DNA from: Dechloromonas sp. TW-R-39-2
GTDB taxonomy: Bacteria > Pseudomonadota > Gammaproteobacteria > Burkholderiales > Rhodocyclaceae
DNA: 64,000 nt
Direction of reading: 5' to 3'
Assembly (NCBI RefSeq): GCF_016864195.1
Contig: NZ_CP045202.1
Coordinates: 1,519,001 to 1,583,000 of the forward strand
The notes under the pieces are model-generated. The model had not been told where the DNA came from and ran no database searches. It worked only from the letters and a program-made list of their open reading frames with translations. Both the position numbers and the translations under genes were made by a program. Positions 19,996 to 32,143 of this stretch are shown here, piece after piece. Each line of letters opens with the position of its first letter. Within the stretch, counting starts at the first letter, position 1.

Positions 19996-20383
19996 AGCGC
20001 GGAGGCATGACGGCTTGCCATCCTTCCGGGCAGTAGCGGACATACGGATAATACTGGCCGGATGAGCCGCAGTAATACCAGCTGCCTGTCTCCGGCTGAA
20101 TCTGAGCCGGGCGCGGTGGCGGGGTGTATGCCGGCGCGGCGTAGACCGGTGCCGCGTTGGCTTGACTGTAAGCTGCTGCTCCAATGGCCAGTCCTGTGAT
20201 TGCCAGCAGGGCTGCCGGACCGGCCCAGCCGGGTCCTCTGCGATGCTCCTGATGGCGGTGGCCATAGTAGTCATGGCGATCGTGGCGGTAATCGCGTTCG
20301 TGTCGGCCCCGGTCGGCATGGGCAGTGGTGACGCTGCCAAGTGCGAGGCTGAAGGCAAGGCTAATGGCGATGGTCTTTTTCAT
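19994..20383 (-). CDS. small secreted protein, His/Arg-rich, unknown function
   Basis: A 129-residue protein with a clear signal peptide (MKKTIAISLAFSLALGSVTT, cleavage near AHA-D at about 24). The mature N-terminus is strongly charged and rich in His, Arg, Asp and Tyr (HERDYRHDRHDYYGHRH). A glycine/alanine hydrophobic segment (AALLAITGLAIGAAAY) then precedes a Pro-rich part. The C-terminus has a two-cysteine motif, WYYCGSSGQYYPYVRYCPEG, recurrent in small proteobacterial exported proteins. The His-rich part might bind metal, but this is a guess. A TTG at 20395 could extend it by four residues. Its stop codon lies inside the purA terminator T-run. Confidence 0.75.
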   Translation of the reverse strand: MKKTIAISLAFSLALGSVTTAHADRGRHERDYRHDRHDYYGHRHQEHRRGPGWAGPAALLAITGLAIGAAAYSQANAAPVYAAPAYTPPPRPAQIQPETGSWYYCGSSGQYYPYVRYCPEGWQAVMPPR

Positions 20384-20384
20384 G

Positions 20385-20415
20385 ATTGGCTGCAATATCG
20401 GTTGCGATAGCCAAT
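20385..20415 (-). promoter_or_regulatory. inverted repeat just upstream of the secreted-protein start
   Basis: Arms ATTGGCT (20385-20391) and AGCCAAT (20409-20415) flank a 17-base centre directly before the ATG at 20383. No Shine-Dalgarno sequence is visible, so the hairpin could occlude translation initiation or be an operator. A second short palindrome, GAGTAA-TTG-TTACTC, lies at 20464-20478. Confidence 0.35.
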
Positions 20416-20530
20416 TAACGCTGCACGAAAGAGTTCGATGACCGCTGTTGCGTAAGCAAGTGTGAGTAATTGTTACTCGGGCGCAGCGTTTCGGATATTA
20501 GTGAGGCTGCTGTCAGTGTGGTCAGAAATG

Positions 20531-20558
20531 AAAAAAGGCCTTGTTTGAACAAGGCCTT
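20531..20558 (-). terminator. Rho-independent terminator of tRNA-Leu copy 1
   Basis: On the minus strand an 11-bp palindrome, AAGGCCTTGTT/AACAAGGCCTT (20535-20558), with almost no loop, runs into a T6 tract (20531-20536 on the plus strand as A). It lies 14 bases after the tRNA CCA end. Confidence 0.9.
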
Positions 20559-20571
20559 CAATCAATATTAC

Positions 20572-20656
<85 letters not shown>

Positions 20657-20672
20657 AGGTGTGAAGACCGCA

Positions 20673-20700
20673 ATTATACATGGATTTTCAGAGTGGGCAA
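20673..20700 (-). promoter_or_regulatory. sigma-70 promoter of tRNA-Leu copy 1
   Basis: On the minus strand -35 TTGCCC (20695-20700) and a perfect -10 TATAAT (20673-20678) are separated by 16 bases. The -10 box ends 16 bases before the tRNA 5' end. Confidence 0.8.
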
Positions 20701-20811
20701 GTCCTGCTTGTGCGGTGGTCGACTATTCCAGGCAAAAACTTTTCTTTTGTCGTGAGAGACTGGAGGAGTGTGAGACAATCTTTCCCGTGCCACGAAACCT
20801 GAGCAGAAATG

Positions 20812-20839
20812 AAAAAAGGCCTTGTTTGAACAAGGCCTT
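20812..20839 (-). terminator. Rho-independent terminator of tRNA-Leu copy 2
   Basis: Identical 11-bp palindrome plus T6 as for copy 1, located between the two tRNA genes. Each gene should therefore be transcribed as a separate unit. Confidence 0.9.
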
Positions 20840-20852
20840 CAATCAATATTAC

Positions 20853-20937
<85 letters not shown>

Positions 20938-20954
20938 AGGTGCGAAGAGCCGAA

Positions 20955-20982
20955 ATTATAAAGGAACAGTAGTTGATGTCAA
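20955..20982 (-). promoter_or_regulatory. consensus promoter of tRNA-Leu copy 2, overlapping the rnr start
   Basis: A perfect -35 TTGACA (20977-20982) and a perfect -10 TATAAT (20955-20960) with a 16-base spacer on the minus strand. The -35 box lies within the first codons of rnr and the spacer includes the rnr ribosome site, so polymerase here would compete with transcription or initiation of rnr. Confidence 0.88.
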
Positions 20983-23381
20983 GAAAAAAACTTTCAAAGA
21001 TTCGTAAGTCAGACCCGTTTTTTGAGCGTGAATCGGCACGCTATGATTTTCCGTTGCCATCCCGGGAGTACGTCACTCAAGTGATGACTGATGCGGGGCG
21101 CCCTTTGTTGTTCGACGATCTGGTTGAGTTGCTGGATATTGCACCGAGTGAGCGCGAAATGTTTCTGCGGCGCCTGGGGGCTATGGAACGTGAAGGGCAG
21201 CTTTTACGCAATCGCAAAGGTGATTACATCCTGCCTGAACGGGCGAGTTTGACCCCGGGGAAAATTCAGGGGCATCAGGATGGTTATGGTTTTCTGGTGC
21301 CGGATGATGGAGGTGCCGATATCTTTCTCGATCAGCACCAGATGGGCAAAGTTCTCCACGGGGATCGTGCCCTGGTTCGGGTTACCGGCCTGGACCGGCG
21401 CGGTCGTCCGGAAGGCTCGATTGTCGAGGTGACTGAACGAGCCAATTCGCGCGTTGTCGGTCGCGTCCTGATTGAGCATGGCGTAGTTGTTGTCATCCCC
21501 GAGAACAAGAGGATTGCCCAGGATATTCTGGTGCCGCCTGAAAAGAAGGGAAAAATCAAGGCTGAGTCAGGCCAGGTGGTGATGGTTGAGATTATTGAGC
21601 AGCCGAGCAAATTCTCGCAGCCGATTGGTCGCATCATCGAAGTCCTGGGCAATTACGCCGATCCGGGCATGGAGATCGAGATTGCCTTGCGCAAGCATGA
21701 TCTGCCGTTTGAGTTTTCCAAGGCTGTGCTGGCGGAAAACAAGGCCTTGCCTGACAAAGTCAAGAAAACGGATATCAAGGGGCGTGAAGATCTGCGCGAA
21801 TTGCCGCTGGTGACCATCGATGGTGAAACGGCGCGCGATTTCGATGATGCCGTATTCTGCGAAAAGAAAGGCCGTGGCTGGCGTCTGGTTGTAGCGATTG
21901 CCGATGTCTCCCATTACGTCAGGCCAGGCATGGCGCTCGACAAGGAGGCCAGGGAGCGGGGCAATTCCGTTTATTTTCCGCGTCGCGTCATTCCCATGCT
22001 GCCGGAAAAGCTGTCGAACGGCATTTGCTCGCTGAATCCCGATGTTGAACGGATGGCCATGGTTTGCGACATGGATATCAGCGCAGCCGGGAAAATAGGC
22101 GAGTATCGTTTTTACCCGGCAGTCTTCCGTTCGCATGCCCGGCTGACCTATAACCAGGTCTGGTCATGGTTGTCAGGTGACGTGGTGCCGGAGAGCGAGG
22201 TTCACATCGCCATTCAGCCGCAGGTGAAAAATCTGTACAAGCTTTATGCCGCCTTGCACAAGGCGCGTGGTTTGCGCGGAGCCATCGATTTCGAAACGAC
22301 CGAAACGCAGATGCTGTTCAATCAGCAGGGCAAGATCGAGAATATCGTGCCGGTTGTCCGTAATGACGCACATCGCATCATCGAAGAGTGCATGTTGGCA
22401 GCCAATGTCTGTGCTTCAGACTTTTTGGCCACGAACAAACAGGTTTGCCTGTACCGAATTCACGAAGCACCGGGCGATGAAAAGCTCAAGAACCTGCGTG
22501 CCTTCCTGGGTGAGTTTGGTATGGCACTGGGCGGGGGCGACGATCCGCGTGCCAAGGACTACGCTGTTTTGCTTGAAAAAGTGAAACAGCGCCCGGATTT
22601 CCATCTGCTGCAAACGGTTATGTTGCGTTCGTTGCGGCAGGCAATGTACAGCCCGGACAACGTTGGTCATTTTGGTCTGGCTTACGAGCACTATACCCAC
22701 TTCACTTCACCGATCCGGCGCTATCCGGATTTGCTGGTGCATCGGGCGATCAAGGCGGTGCTGGCCAAGGAAAAGTACGTGCCGGATGAAAGCTGGGAGG
22801 ATATCGGCCTGCATTGTTCCGGTACCGAACGGCGGGCTGATGAAGCAACCCGTGATGTCGAGAACTGGCTGAAATGCTTCTACATGAAGGAGCGTGTCGG
22901 AGAGGTGTTCGACGGGACAATTTCGGCCGTCACCGCCTTTGGTATTTTTGTCGCGCTCGATGCAGTGTATGTCGAGGGGCTGGTCCATGTTTCAGAGTTG
23001 GGCCAGGACTATTTCCAGTTCGACAACATCAAGCATCAAATGCTCGGTGAGCGAACCGGTGAGCGCTTCCGGCTTGGCGACCGGGTCAAGGTCAAGCTGG
23101 TCAGGGCTGATCTTGAAACGAACAAGATCGATTTTGTCCTGATTCGTGAGGGGCAACCTGCCAACGGGCACAAGTCTGTGGCCAGAGGAGGGCAGAAAGT
23201 CAGCGCCCGGGCGCCGCTCAAGGCCTCTGTCAAGCCGGTACGCAAGGTGCAGGCAGAGACGCCGGTAAAACGTCCGGCCAAGGCCTTGCCGAAAGCAAAA
23301 TCAACAGGCAAGGCGGCACCCAAACGCTCAGGCAAGGCCGTTGCCAAGCCGGCATCAAAAAAGGCAGCCAAGCGGCGTTGA
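20976..23381 (+). CDS. rnr: ribonuclease R
   Basis: Processive 3'-5' exoribonuclease that degrades structured RNA and takes part in rRNA quality control. The protein has 801 residues: an N-terminal winged helix (about 20-75), cold-shock domains, the RNB catalytic domain with TIDGETARDFDDAVF (active-site aspartates) and HFTSPIRRYPDLLVHR, an S1 domain (about 645-725, GEVFDGTISAVTAFGIFVAL), and a Lys/Ala-rich tail of about 60 residues. The ATG at 20976 is chosen because AAGGAA (20961-20966) sits 9 bases upstream; an in-frame TTG lies one codon earlier. rlmB, its usual downstream neighbour, lies beyond the HDOD/hemerythrin pair. Confidence 0.96.
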   Translation: MSRKKLSKIRKSDPFFERESARYDFPLPSREYVTQVMTDAGRPLLFDDLVELLDIAPSEREMFLRRLGAMEREGQLLRNRKGDYILPERASLTPGKIQGHQDGYGFLVPDDGGADIFLDQHQMGKVLHGDRALVRVTGLDRRGRPEGSIVEVTERANSRVVGRVLIEHGVVVVIPENKRIAQDILVPPEKKGKIKAESGQVVMVEIIEQPSKFSQPIGRIIEVLGNYADPGMEIEIALRKHDLPFEFSKAVLAENKALPDKVKKTDIKGREDLRELPLVTIDGETARDFDDAVFCEKKGRGWRLVVAIADVSHYVRPGMALDKEARERGNSVYFPRRVIPMLPEKLSNGICSLNPDVERMAMVCDMDISAAGKIGEYRFYPAVFRSHARLTYNQVWSWLSGDVVPESEVHIAIQPQVKNLYKLYAALHKARGLRGAIDFETTETQMLFNQQGKIENIVPVVRNDAHRIIEECMLAANVCASDFLATNKQVCLYRIHEAPGDEKLKNLRAFLGEFGMALGGGDDPRAKDYAVLLEKVKQRPDFHLLQTVMLRSLRQAMYSPDNVGHFGLAYEHYTHFTSPIRRYPDLLVHRAIKAVLAKEKYVPDESWEDIGLHCSGTERRADEATRDVENWLKCFYMKERVGEVFDGTISAVTAFGIFVALDAVYVEGLVHVSELGQDYFQFDNIKHQMLGERTGERFRLGDRVKVKLVRADLETNKIDFVLIREGQPANGHKSVARGGQKVSARAPLKASVKPVRKVQAETPVKRPAKALPKAKSTGKAAPKRSGKAVAKPASKKAAKRR

Positions 23382-23395
23382 CCGTAGCAAGCGGG

Positions 23396-24262
23396 TCAAA
23401 GATGCGTCGGGTCGATCAGATCCGACGCCTTGAATGCAATACGCGACACCTGTTCGCTGTCCAGTCCCGGGAGCTGTTCTGTCAGCCACTCCAGTGAAGC
23501 GCTTGGGATGACATGCTTGGCTTCGGCAATGTCTGCCGGCAAGGCTGGGCTGTCCGGGCCTTCCGTTGAAAGATGGCGAGCGGCGTCGATGCTGATTCGT
23601 GCAAGATTGGCCCGGGGGCTTTCAATGCCTCGAATCAGCTGGGGGAGCAGTGATGGCAGGTTCCAGATGGCAGCACATTTCAGCGTCAGATCCTTGAAGC
23701 GAAAGCCGCAGCTGTCGACCTGCGCTTGAACCGAGCGAGGCGAGTGGCCTGAGCGGAGTGCGGCCTGAGCTGCCATCGGCAGTTCCGGCGCAAACGACCA
23801 AAGCAGCAGTTCACCTATTTCCGCCAGCAGGGCTGCCATGGCTATTTCATCTGGCGATATATCTGCTCTGGCCCCCCCCCAGCGCAAGGCCAGGCGACTG
23901 GCAAGGTGCGAGCGTGCTTCGCATTCGGCCAGGCCTGGATTAGCTTCATTGGTTTCCGGGCAGGCCATCAATAATTTTCGGAAGGTATCCGAGCCGAGCT
24001 GCATTACGGCGGCAAGAGGGGTTGTTGTTTCGTGGGCAAGACGCTGGACGCGTCGTCCTTCGGCTTCTCGCAGCAGGCGCAGGCACAGAAAAGGATCGGC
24101 TGCGGCGATGTCAGCCAGTTCGAGTGGCGAAAGCTTTTCGCCTTGGCTGGATTCGAGTTCCAGTAACTGGATCTTCGATCTGGGCATGCAAGGCAACGGG
24201 TGCCCACTCAGATAAGCGGCCCATTGATCCACGCCCCAGCGTCGTTGGTGTTCCTTGATCAA
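23396..24262 (-). CDS. HDOD domain signalling protein
   Basis: Cytoplasmic protein with an HDOD domain (an HD-like helical fold without phosphohydrolase residues), a family that appears in signal transduction with c-di-GMP and chemotaxis proteins. The likely product is 288 residues from a TTG start at 24262; an in-frame ATG at 24400 would run through an AT-rich, promoter-like stretch and overlap the divergent gene, so it is less likely. The visible core has LSPLELADIAAADPFLCLRL, AAVMQLGSDTFRKLLMACPE and DEIAMAALLAEIGELLLWSF. A run of nine G on the coding strand (23872-23880) encodes Trp-Gly-Gly-Ala. Confidence 0.75.
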   Translation of the reverse strand: MIKEHQRRWGVDQWAAYLSGHPLPCMPRSKIQLLELESSQGEKLSPLELADIAAADPFLCLRLLREAEGRRVQRLAHETTTPLAAVMQLGSDTFRKLLMACPETNEANPGLAECEARSHLASRLALRWGGARADISPDEIAMAALLAEIGELLLWSFAPELPMAAQAALRSGHSPRSVQAQVDSCGFRFKDLTLKCAAIWNLPSLLPQLIRGIESPRANLARISIDAARHLSTEGPDSPALPADIAEAKHVIPSASLEWLTEQLPGLDSEQVSRIAFKASDLIDPTHL

Positions 24263-24385
24263 GCGTCTTCTCGTTGTTGATCGCCTGTTCAGGTTAACGT
24301 AAAAAGTTGTGATAACTGTAGGAAAAGTCTCTTTTTTTAGGGGTAAACGATAAAATAGAAAGATTCTGAGATATGGGTGTCCAGC

Positions 24386-24949
24386 ATGGCGGAAATTCAA
24401 TTGACTCGGATTCTTGCGAAAGCAGAGTCAGGGGTCAGTGCTGACTGCGCCGATTTGCCATTTTTTTTGTCAAGTCAGGCGCTGCCGGCTGACCTGAAAA
24501 CCGGGCACCCGCTCCTTGATGCCGGTCACGCGCACTTGCTGGCTTGCGTCGAGGGCCTGCGTCGAATTTGCATCGATCACCGGAATTTCCGGTCATGCGC
24601 CGGGTGCGGTGGCGGAGCGCGGGTCAAGTGTGAAGATCAATTGGTCAGCATGCTGGGGGATTTGCTGGCCTTCGTGCTCGATCACTTCAAGGTTGAAACG
24701 CAAATCATGCGGGATTCCCTGTTGCTGGTCGTCGACCGCGAAATTTGCGAAGCCCACATGGAAGACCACGCCGCAATTTCCGGAAAAGTGCTTGAGATCG
24801 TTGCTGCGCTCGATCCCCTCAACACGGTGGGGCGTATTCGTCAGCTTGATGTTCTGCTTGAGCAGTGGCTGAATAATCATATGGCCCTGCACGACAATAT
24901 TCTGGCTCGCTGGGTTGAACGCGAGGACTCCGTCCTTCGCCAGAAGTAG
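24386..24949 (+). CDS. hemerythrin-domain protein with cysteine-containing insertion
   Basis: A 187-residue cytoplasmic protein with a C-terminal hemerythrin domain that should bind a non-haem di-iron centre (O2 or NO sensing or storage). Likely ligands are His48, His100, Glu104 (DHFKVET), His124 and His128 (HMEDH), His165 and Asp170 (HMALHD), so the full set is present. Between the first two ligands an insertion contains Cys71, Cys74 and Cys82 (CAGCGGGARVKC). The ATG at 24386 is chosen over a GTG three codons upstream. It is divergent from the HDOD gene across about 120 bases; a TAAAAT at 24351-24356 may be a -10 box. Confidence 0.82.
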   Translation: MAEIQLTRILAKAESGVSADCADLPFFLSSQALPADLKTGHPLLDAGHAHLLACVEGLRRICIDHRNFRSCAGCGGGARVKCEDQLVSMLGDLLAFVLDHFKVETQIMRDSLLLVVDREICEAHMEDHAAISGKVLEIVAALDPLNTVGRIRQLDVLLEQWLNNHMALHDNILARWVEREDSVLRQK

Positions 24950-25024
24950 CCCGACGATTCAATCCGCGGCACTGAATCGAGTGCCAGGCGTTAAAATCAG
25001 CCTTCCATTACCTCGAAAGTTTCC

Positions 25025-25756
25025 ATGTCTTCCCGCCTGATTTACGGCTTTCATGCCGTAACCGCCAAGTTGCGCCATGATCCTGAATCGCTCAAGGAAA
25101 TCATTATTGATGCTTCCCGGCAGGATGCGCGGGTGCGTGATTTGTTGCAGCATGCCGAATTGCAAGGCATCAAGATTATCGGCAGTGATGGCAAGCGGCT
25201 TGACGGCATGGCGCCGGGGGCAAAGCACCAGGGGGTGATTGCACGGGTTGAAGGCAGTCGAAAAGTGGCTCATCTCGACGATGTGCTGGATACCCTGGAG
25301 GAGCCGGCATTTCTTCTGGTTCTCGATGGCATTACCGATCCGCGCAATCTCGGCGCCTGTCTTCGTGTCGCGGATGCTGCCGGCGTCCACGCCGTGATCG
25401 CACCGAAAGACCGGGCCGTCGGCCTGACCGATGTTGCGGCAAAGACCGCCTGTGGTGCGGCAGAGAGCGTGCCCTACGTGATGGTGACCAATCTGGCCCG
25501 GACGCTGCGGGAACTCAAGGAGCGCGATATCTGGGTTCTCGGAACAGCCGGCGAGGCACCGAGCGATCTTTATGCGGCCGACTGGCCTGTTGCGACGGCC
25601 TGGGTGCTCGGCGCCGAAGGCGAGGGCATGCGCCGTCTGACACGTGAGAATTGTGATCAGCTAGTCAGTATTCCGATGCACGGCAGTGTCGAGAGCCTGA
25701 ATGTTTCGGTTGCTGCCGGCGTATGTCTCTATGAGGCACGGCGTCGCCGCCCATGA
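25025..25756 (+). CDS. rlmB: 23S rRNA (guanosine-2251-2'-O)-methyltransferase RlmB
   Basis: SpoU/TrmH-family knotted methyltransferase that modifies Gm2251 in the peptidyl-transferase P-loop of 23S rRNA. The protein has 243 residues: an N-terminal ribosome-binding domain (about 1-75) and a catalytic domain with motif 1 [20 protein letters not shown], motif 2 [12 protein letters not shown] and motif 3 [18 protein letters not shown]. rnr-rlmB is a common pair; here they are separated by two genes. Confidence 0.95.
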   Translation: MSSRLIYGFHAVTAKLRHDPESLKEIIIDASRQDARVRDLLQHAELQGIKIIGSDGKRLDGMAPGAKHQGVIARVEGSRKVAHLDDVLDTLEEPAFLLVLDGITDPRNLGACLRVADAAGVHAVIAPKDRAVGLTDVAAKTACGAAESVPYVMVTNLARTLRELKERDIWVLGTAGEAPSDLYAADWPVATAWVLGAEGEGMRRLTRENCDQLVSIPMHGSVESLNVSVAAGVCLYEARRRRP

Positions 25757-25781
25757 TCGCCTGCTGGCCAGGCTCTGCCGG

Positions 25782-26654
25782 ATGACACATCGCCGCGCGG
25801 TGGCGCTGATGGTGCTGGTCACCTTGTTATGGAGTATTGCGGGCGTGGTTACCCGGCAGCTCCAGTCGGCCCACGGGTTTGAGGTCACTTTCTGGCGCAG
25901 TATTTTCAATGCCCTGGCATTGATCGTCGCCTTGAGTGCAATGCGCGGTCCGGTGGTCTGGCGCGAGTTGCTGCGGGCCAATCCCGTTGTCTGGATGTCG
26001 GGCGTCTGCTGGGCCTTGATGTTTACGGCATTCATGCTGGCCCTGACCTTGACTACGGTCGCCAATGTCTTGCTGACCATGGCGCTGGGCCCGATGGTCA
26101 CTGCCATTTTCTCGCGTCTCTTCCTCAAGCAGGCGTTGCCCATGCGTACCTGGTCCGCAATCTTTATTGCGGCTCTGGGAATCGTCTGGATGTTTGGCGG
26201 ACAAGCCGTCAGTGGCGTTTCTCAAGGCGGGGTTCTGGTTGCGGCAATTGTGCCGCTGGCCGGCTCGGTCAACCTGACGCTTTTGCAACGCGTCAGTCGC
26301 CGGGGTGCCGGGGCGCCGGATATGTTGCCTGCTGTTTTTATCGGGGCCTTGCTCTCAGCCGCGGCAACCTTGCCGGTGGCCTGGCCGCTCGATACCACCG
26401 TGCACGATCTGGGTTGGTTGGCTCTGCTGGGTGTCTTTCAGCTGGCCATTCCCTGCCTGCTGATGGTTCGCCTTAGTCGCCAGTTACCGGCGCCGGAAAT
26501 TGCCTTGCTGGCGCTCCTCGAAGTCATCTTTGGCGTAGCCTGGGCTTGGCTGGGGGCGGGCGAGCAGCCTTCAAACCCTGTTCTGCTCGGTGGCTCACTG
26601 GTGCTGGGCGCATTGGTGATGAACGAAGTGCTGGGGCTGCGTCGGGCTAATTGA
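25782..26654 (+). CDS. EamA-type drug/metabolite exporter
   Basis: Ten-helix inner-membrane transporter of the DMT superfamily, 290 residues from the ATG at 25782. Two EamA repeats are seen: the first starts VALMVLVTLLWSIAGVVTRQ, the second about residue 150 with ILVAAIVPLAGSVNLTLLQR-type helices. It opens with the family-typical helix followed by a short Arg-rich loop (TRQLQSAHGFEVTFWRSIF). An earlier in-frame start would lie inside rlmB. Substrate unknown. Confidence 0.8.
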   Translation: MTHRRAVALMVLVTLLWSIAGVVTRQLQSAHGFEVTFWRSIFNALALIVALSAMRGPVVWRELLRANPVVWMSGVCWALMFTAFMLALTLTTVANVLLTMALGPMVTAIFSRLFLKQALPMRTWSAIFIAALGIVWMFGGQAVSGVSQGGVLVAAIVPLAGSVNLTLLQRVSRRGAGAPDMLPAVFIGALLSAAATLPVAWPLDTTVHDLGWLALLGVFQLAIPCLLMVRLSRQLPAPEIALLALLEVIFGVAWAWLGAGEQPSNPVLLGGSLVLGALVMNEVLGLRRAN

Positions 26655-26753
26655 TACTGTTCCTGTCGGCATCTTTTCGAATTTTGAATCGCGATAGGCG
26701 GCAGGAAATATCCGGGATATACTCGGCCCATCCCCCTATGACCTTAGCGATAG

Positions 26754-27506
26754 ATGACTCCCGGTCGGTTTGTCCGCTTCTTTCTGATTTCTTTGCTGCC
26801 GCTGCTCTCATTGTCGGCAGCTAGGGCTGAGGTCGTATCTGCGCTGCGGATTGGCGTGCTGGAGGATGCGCCGCCATTGGCTTATCGCGATGCTAACGGC
26901 CAGCTAACCGGCTTCAGTATCAAAATTGCGCAGGCGCTGTGCGCCGAATTGAGTGTGCGCTGCGAATTGATCGTGACCCGGCTCGATTACCTGGTGGATG
27001 ATCTCGCCGCCGGGCATTTCGATATTGCGGCAGTCGGTTTGCTCAACACGCCGGAGCGCCGTCAAAAAATCGCTTTTACCAAACCGGTCTATCGCTCGGT
27101 GACTGTCTGGCTGGCACGTGCCGGAGCCGAACCCGGCCAGCCCGGAATGCGGGTTGCCGCCTTCAAGGGGTCGGCGCAGGAAAATTATGCCCGGATGCGG
27201 GGCTGGGACGTGGTTGGGGCGCATACCGATATCCAGATGGTTGATCAGCTGGGGGCTGGTGTTGCGCAGGCCGTCATTGCGCCCTTGATGACCCTCCTCA
27301 ACCTGCAAAAGGATCCGCGTTTTCTGAAGCTTGGGCTGACGCCCAGGGTGATGCAGGTGGCCGAGCTGGATGGTCTGGCCTGCTATGGCATCAATCTGCG
27401 CCGGGCTGACCTGAAAGGGCCGCTCGACGAGGCGATCGACAAGATCAAGCGGAATGGCGTCTATGACCGGATCAATTCCGAGTTCTTGCCTTTTCGGGTG
27501 AATTGA
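26754..27506 (+). CDS. periplasmic substrate-binding protein (SBP family 3), orphan
   Basis: A 250-residue exported protein with signal peptide (residues 1-25, ending ARA-E) and a family 3 binding domain (amino-acid type). Typical strands are VVSALRIGVLEDAPPLAYRD, LTGFSIKIAQALCAEL and FDIAAVGLLNTPERRQKIAF. No permease or ATPase gene lies next to it, so it either feeds a transporter elsewhere or has a sensing role. It is convergent with the efflux operon; between them a 9-bp inverted repeat (27533-27541 with 27561-27569) without a T-run may help end transcription. Confidence 0.82.
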   Translation: MTPGRFVRFFLISLLPLLSLSAARAEVVSALRIGVLEDAPPLAYRDANGQLTGFSIKIAQALCAELSVRCELIVTRLDYLVDDLAAGHFDIAAVGLLNTPERRQKIAFTKPVYRSVTVWLARAGAEPGQPGMRVAAFKGSAQENYARMRGWDVVGAHTDIQMVDQLGAGVAQAVIAPLMTLLNLQKDPRFLKLGLTPRVMQVAELDGLACYGINLRRADLKGPLDEAIDKIKRNGVYDRINSEFLPFRVN

Positions 27507-27578
27507 AAGCGCCCCGGTTTTGGGCCGATTGGCCCGGTCGACCGCGAAACAGGCGGCGAATCGACCGGGTGTCCGGAT

Positions 27579-28999
27579 TCAGCGACTGTTTGCCGCGTCA
27601 TCCTTCCAGCCGCCACCGATGGCCTTGAACAGATCAACGGCAGACGCCAGGCGAGCCTGACGGGTAGCGATCATGGCCAGTTGGGCATCGTTGTTGCTGC
27701 GCTGCGCATCGAGTACTTCCAGATAGCCGGAGTAACCCGCGGCATAGCGTCTCTGGGCCAGATCCAGTGCCTTTCCCGTACTTTCGACACGACGGGTCTG
27801 AGCGTTGTCGCTGTCGGCATTTTCACGCAGGCTGACCAGTGCATCGCGGACTTCCTTGAATGCAGTCTGCAAGGTGTTCTGATAGCTGATCAGGGACTGC
27901 TTGTTGATTGCTGCCGCCTGGTCGACGCGGGCAGAGGTGCGGCCAAAGTCGATTACCGGCATGAGCAGGCCAAGTCCGAGCGACCAGGTGCCGGCACCAG
28001 CACCGAACAGGTCGGACAGGCTCTTGCTTTCGCTGCCCAGGCTGCCGGTCAGCGAAAACCGGGGGAAGTAACCGGCTTTTGCAATACCGATGCCGGCATT
28101 GGCGGCGATCAGGTTTTCTTCTGCCTGACGGACATCCGGTCGGCCTTCGACCAGTGCCGAAGGCAAACCTTCCGGCGGAATCGGCGGCATCGGCAACTGG
28201 CGCAGGTCGCCGGCAGGGATTTCCAGTTCGGGATTACCGCTCAGCAAGGCCAGTTGATGGGCAAACAAGGCACGCTGACGACGCAGGTCGGCGATCTGCG
28301 CCTGCATCGCCGAGAGCGCACCCTCAGCCTGATATTGGTCGAGTGGCGAAACCAGGCCGGCATCGACCCGCGTCTTGACCAGCTTGAGGCTTTCCTGGCG
28401 GCTTTCCAGCGAGGCGGTGGTGATGGCAATTTCAGCATCGGCGGCGCGCAGCGCGAGGTAATTGCTGCTCACCTGGCCTGCCACGGTCAACCGGATGGAA
28501 TCGCGCGAATAGCGGCTGGCCAGCAGGCTGGCTCGCGCCGCCTCATTGCTGCGCCGGACACGGCCCCAGACATCCAACTCGTAGGATGTCGTCAGTGAGG
28601 CACCCCGCGAATGCACGATTTTGGGTGAATTGGCCGACCAGGTGGCTGTTTTGGTACTCAGTTTGTTGTTGCTGCCGCTGGCTTGCCCATCGATTTCCGG
28701 CAGGAATGCCGCGCCGGCTTCGCGAGCGGCCGCTTCGGCCTGTTCCAGGCGGGCGACGGCCGTGCGTACATTGGCGTTTTGTTCGAGCGACTGTTCAACC
28801 AGACTGTTCAAGGTGCTGTCACCGAAACGCTGCCACCAGGCGGTATCAACGATGGTCGACTCCGGCAGGCTGACCGGTTCCGGCGAGGCTTTGCTGAAAA
28901 CAGAAGGCAGCAGGCTGCTCGGGCGCAGGTAGTCCGGGCCGATGGCGCAACCGCTCAGTGCCAGGCTGATGGCCAAGGCGAGGGGAGTGGAAATCAATT

Positions 29000-29003
<4 letters not shown>
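27579..29003 (-). CDS. outer-membrane efflux lipoprotein (OprM/NodT family)
   Basis: Trimeric TolC-like outer-membrane channel of the RND system. The protein has 474 residues with a lipoprotein signal (lipobox LSGC; Cys at about 18), followed by AIGPDYLRPS, a standard OprM-family start. Two repeats of alpha-hairpin and beta strand segments include TTSYELDVWGRVRRSNEAAR and YQAEGALSAMQAQIADLRRQ. The ATG at 29003 overlaps the stop of the RND pump gene (ATGA), showing the operon order MFP-RND-OMF. Confidence 0.93.
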
Positions 29004-32134
<3,131 letters not shown>

Positions 32135-32143
32135 GACTGCTCC

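Noticed and set aside
27533..27569. 9-bp inverted repeat between the orphan binding protein and the efflux operon as a terminator
   Set aside because: The loop is 19 bases long and no T-run is present on either strand; kept only as a remark.
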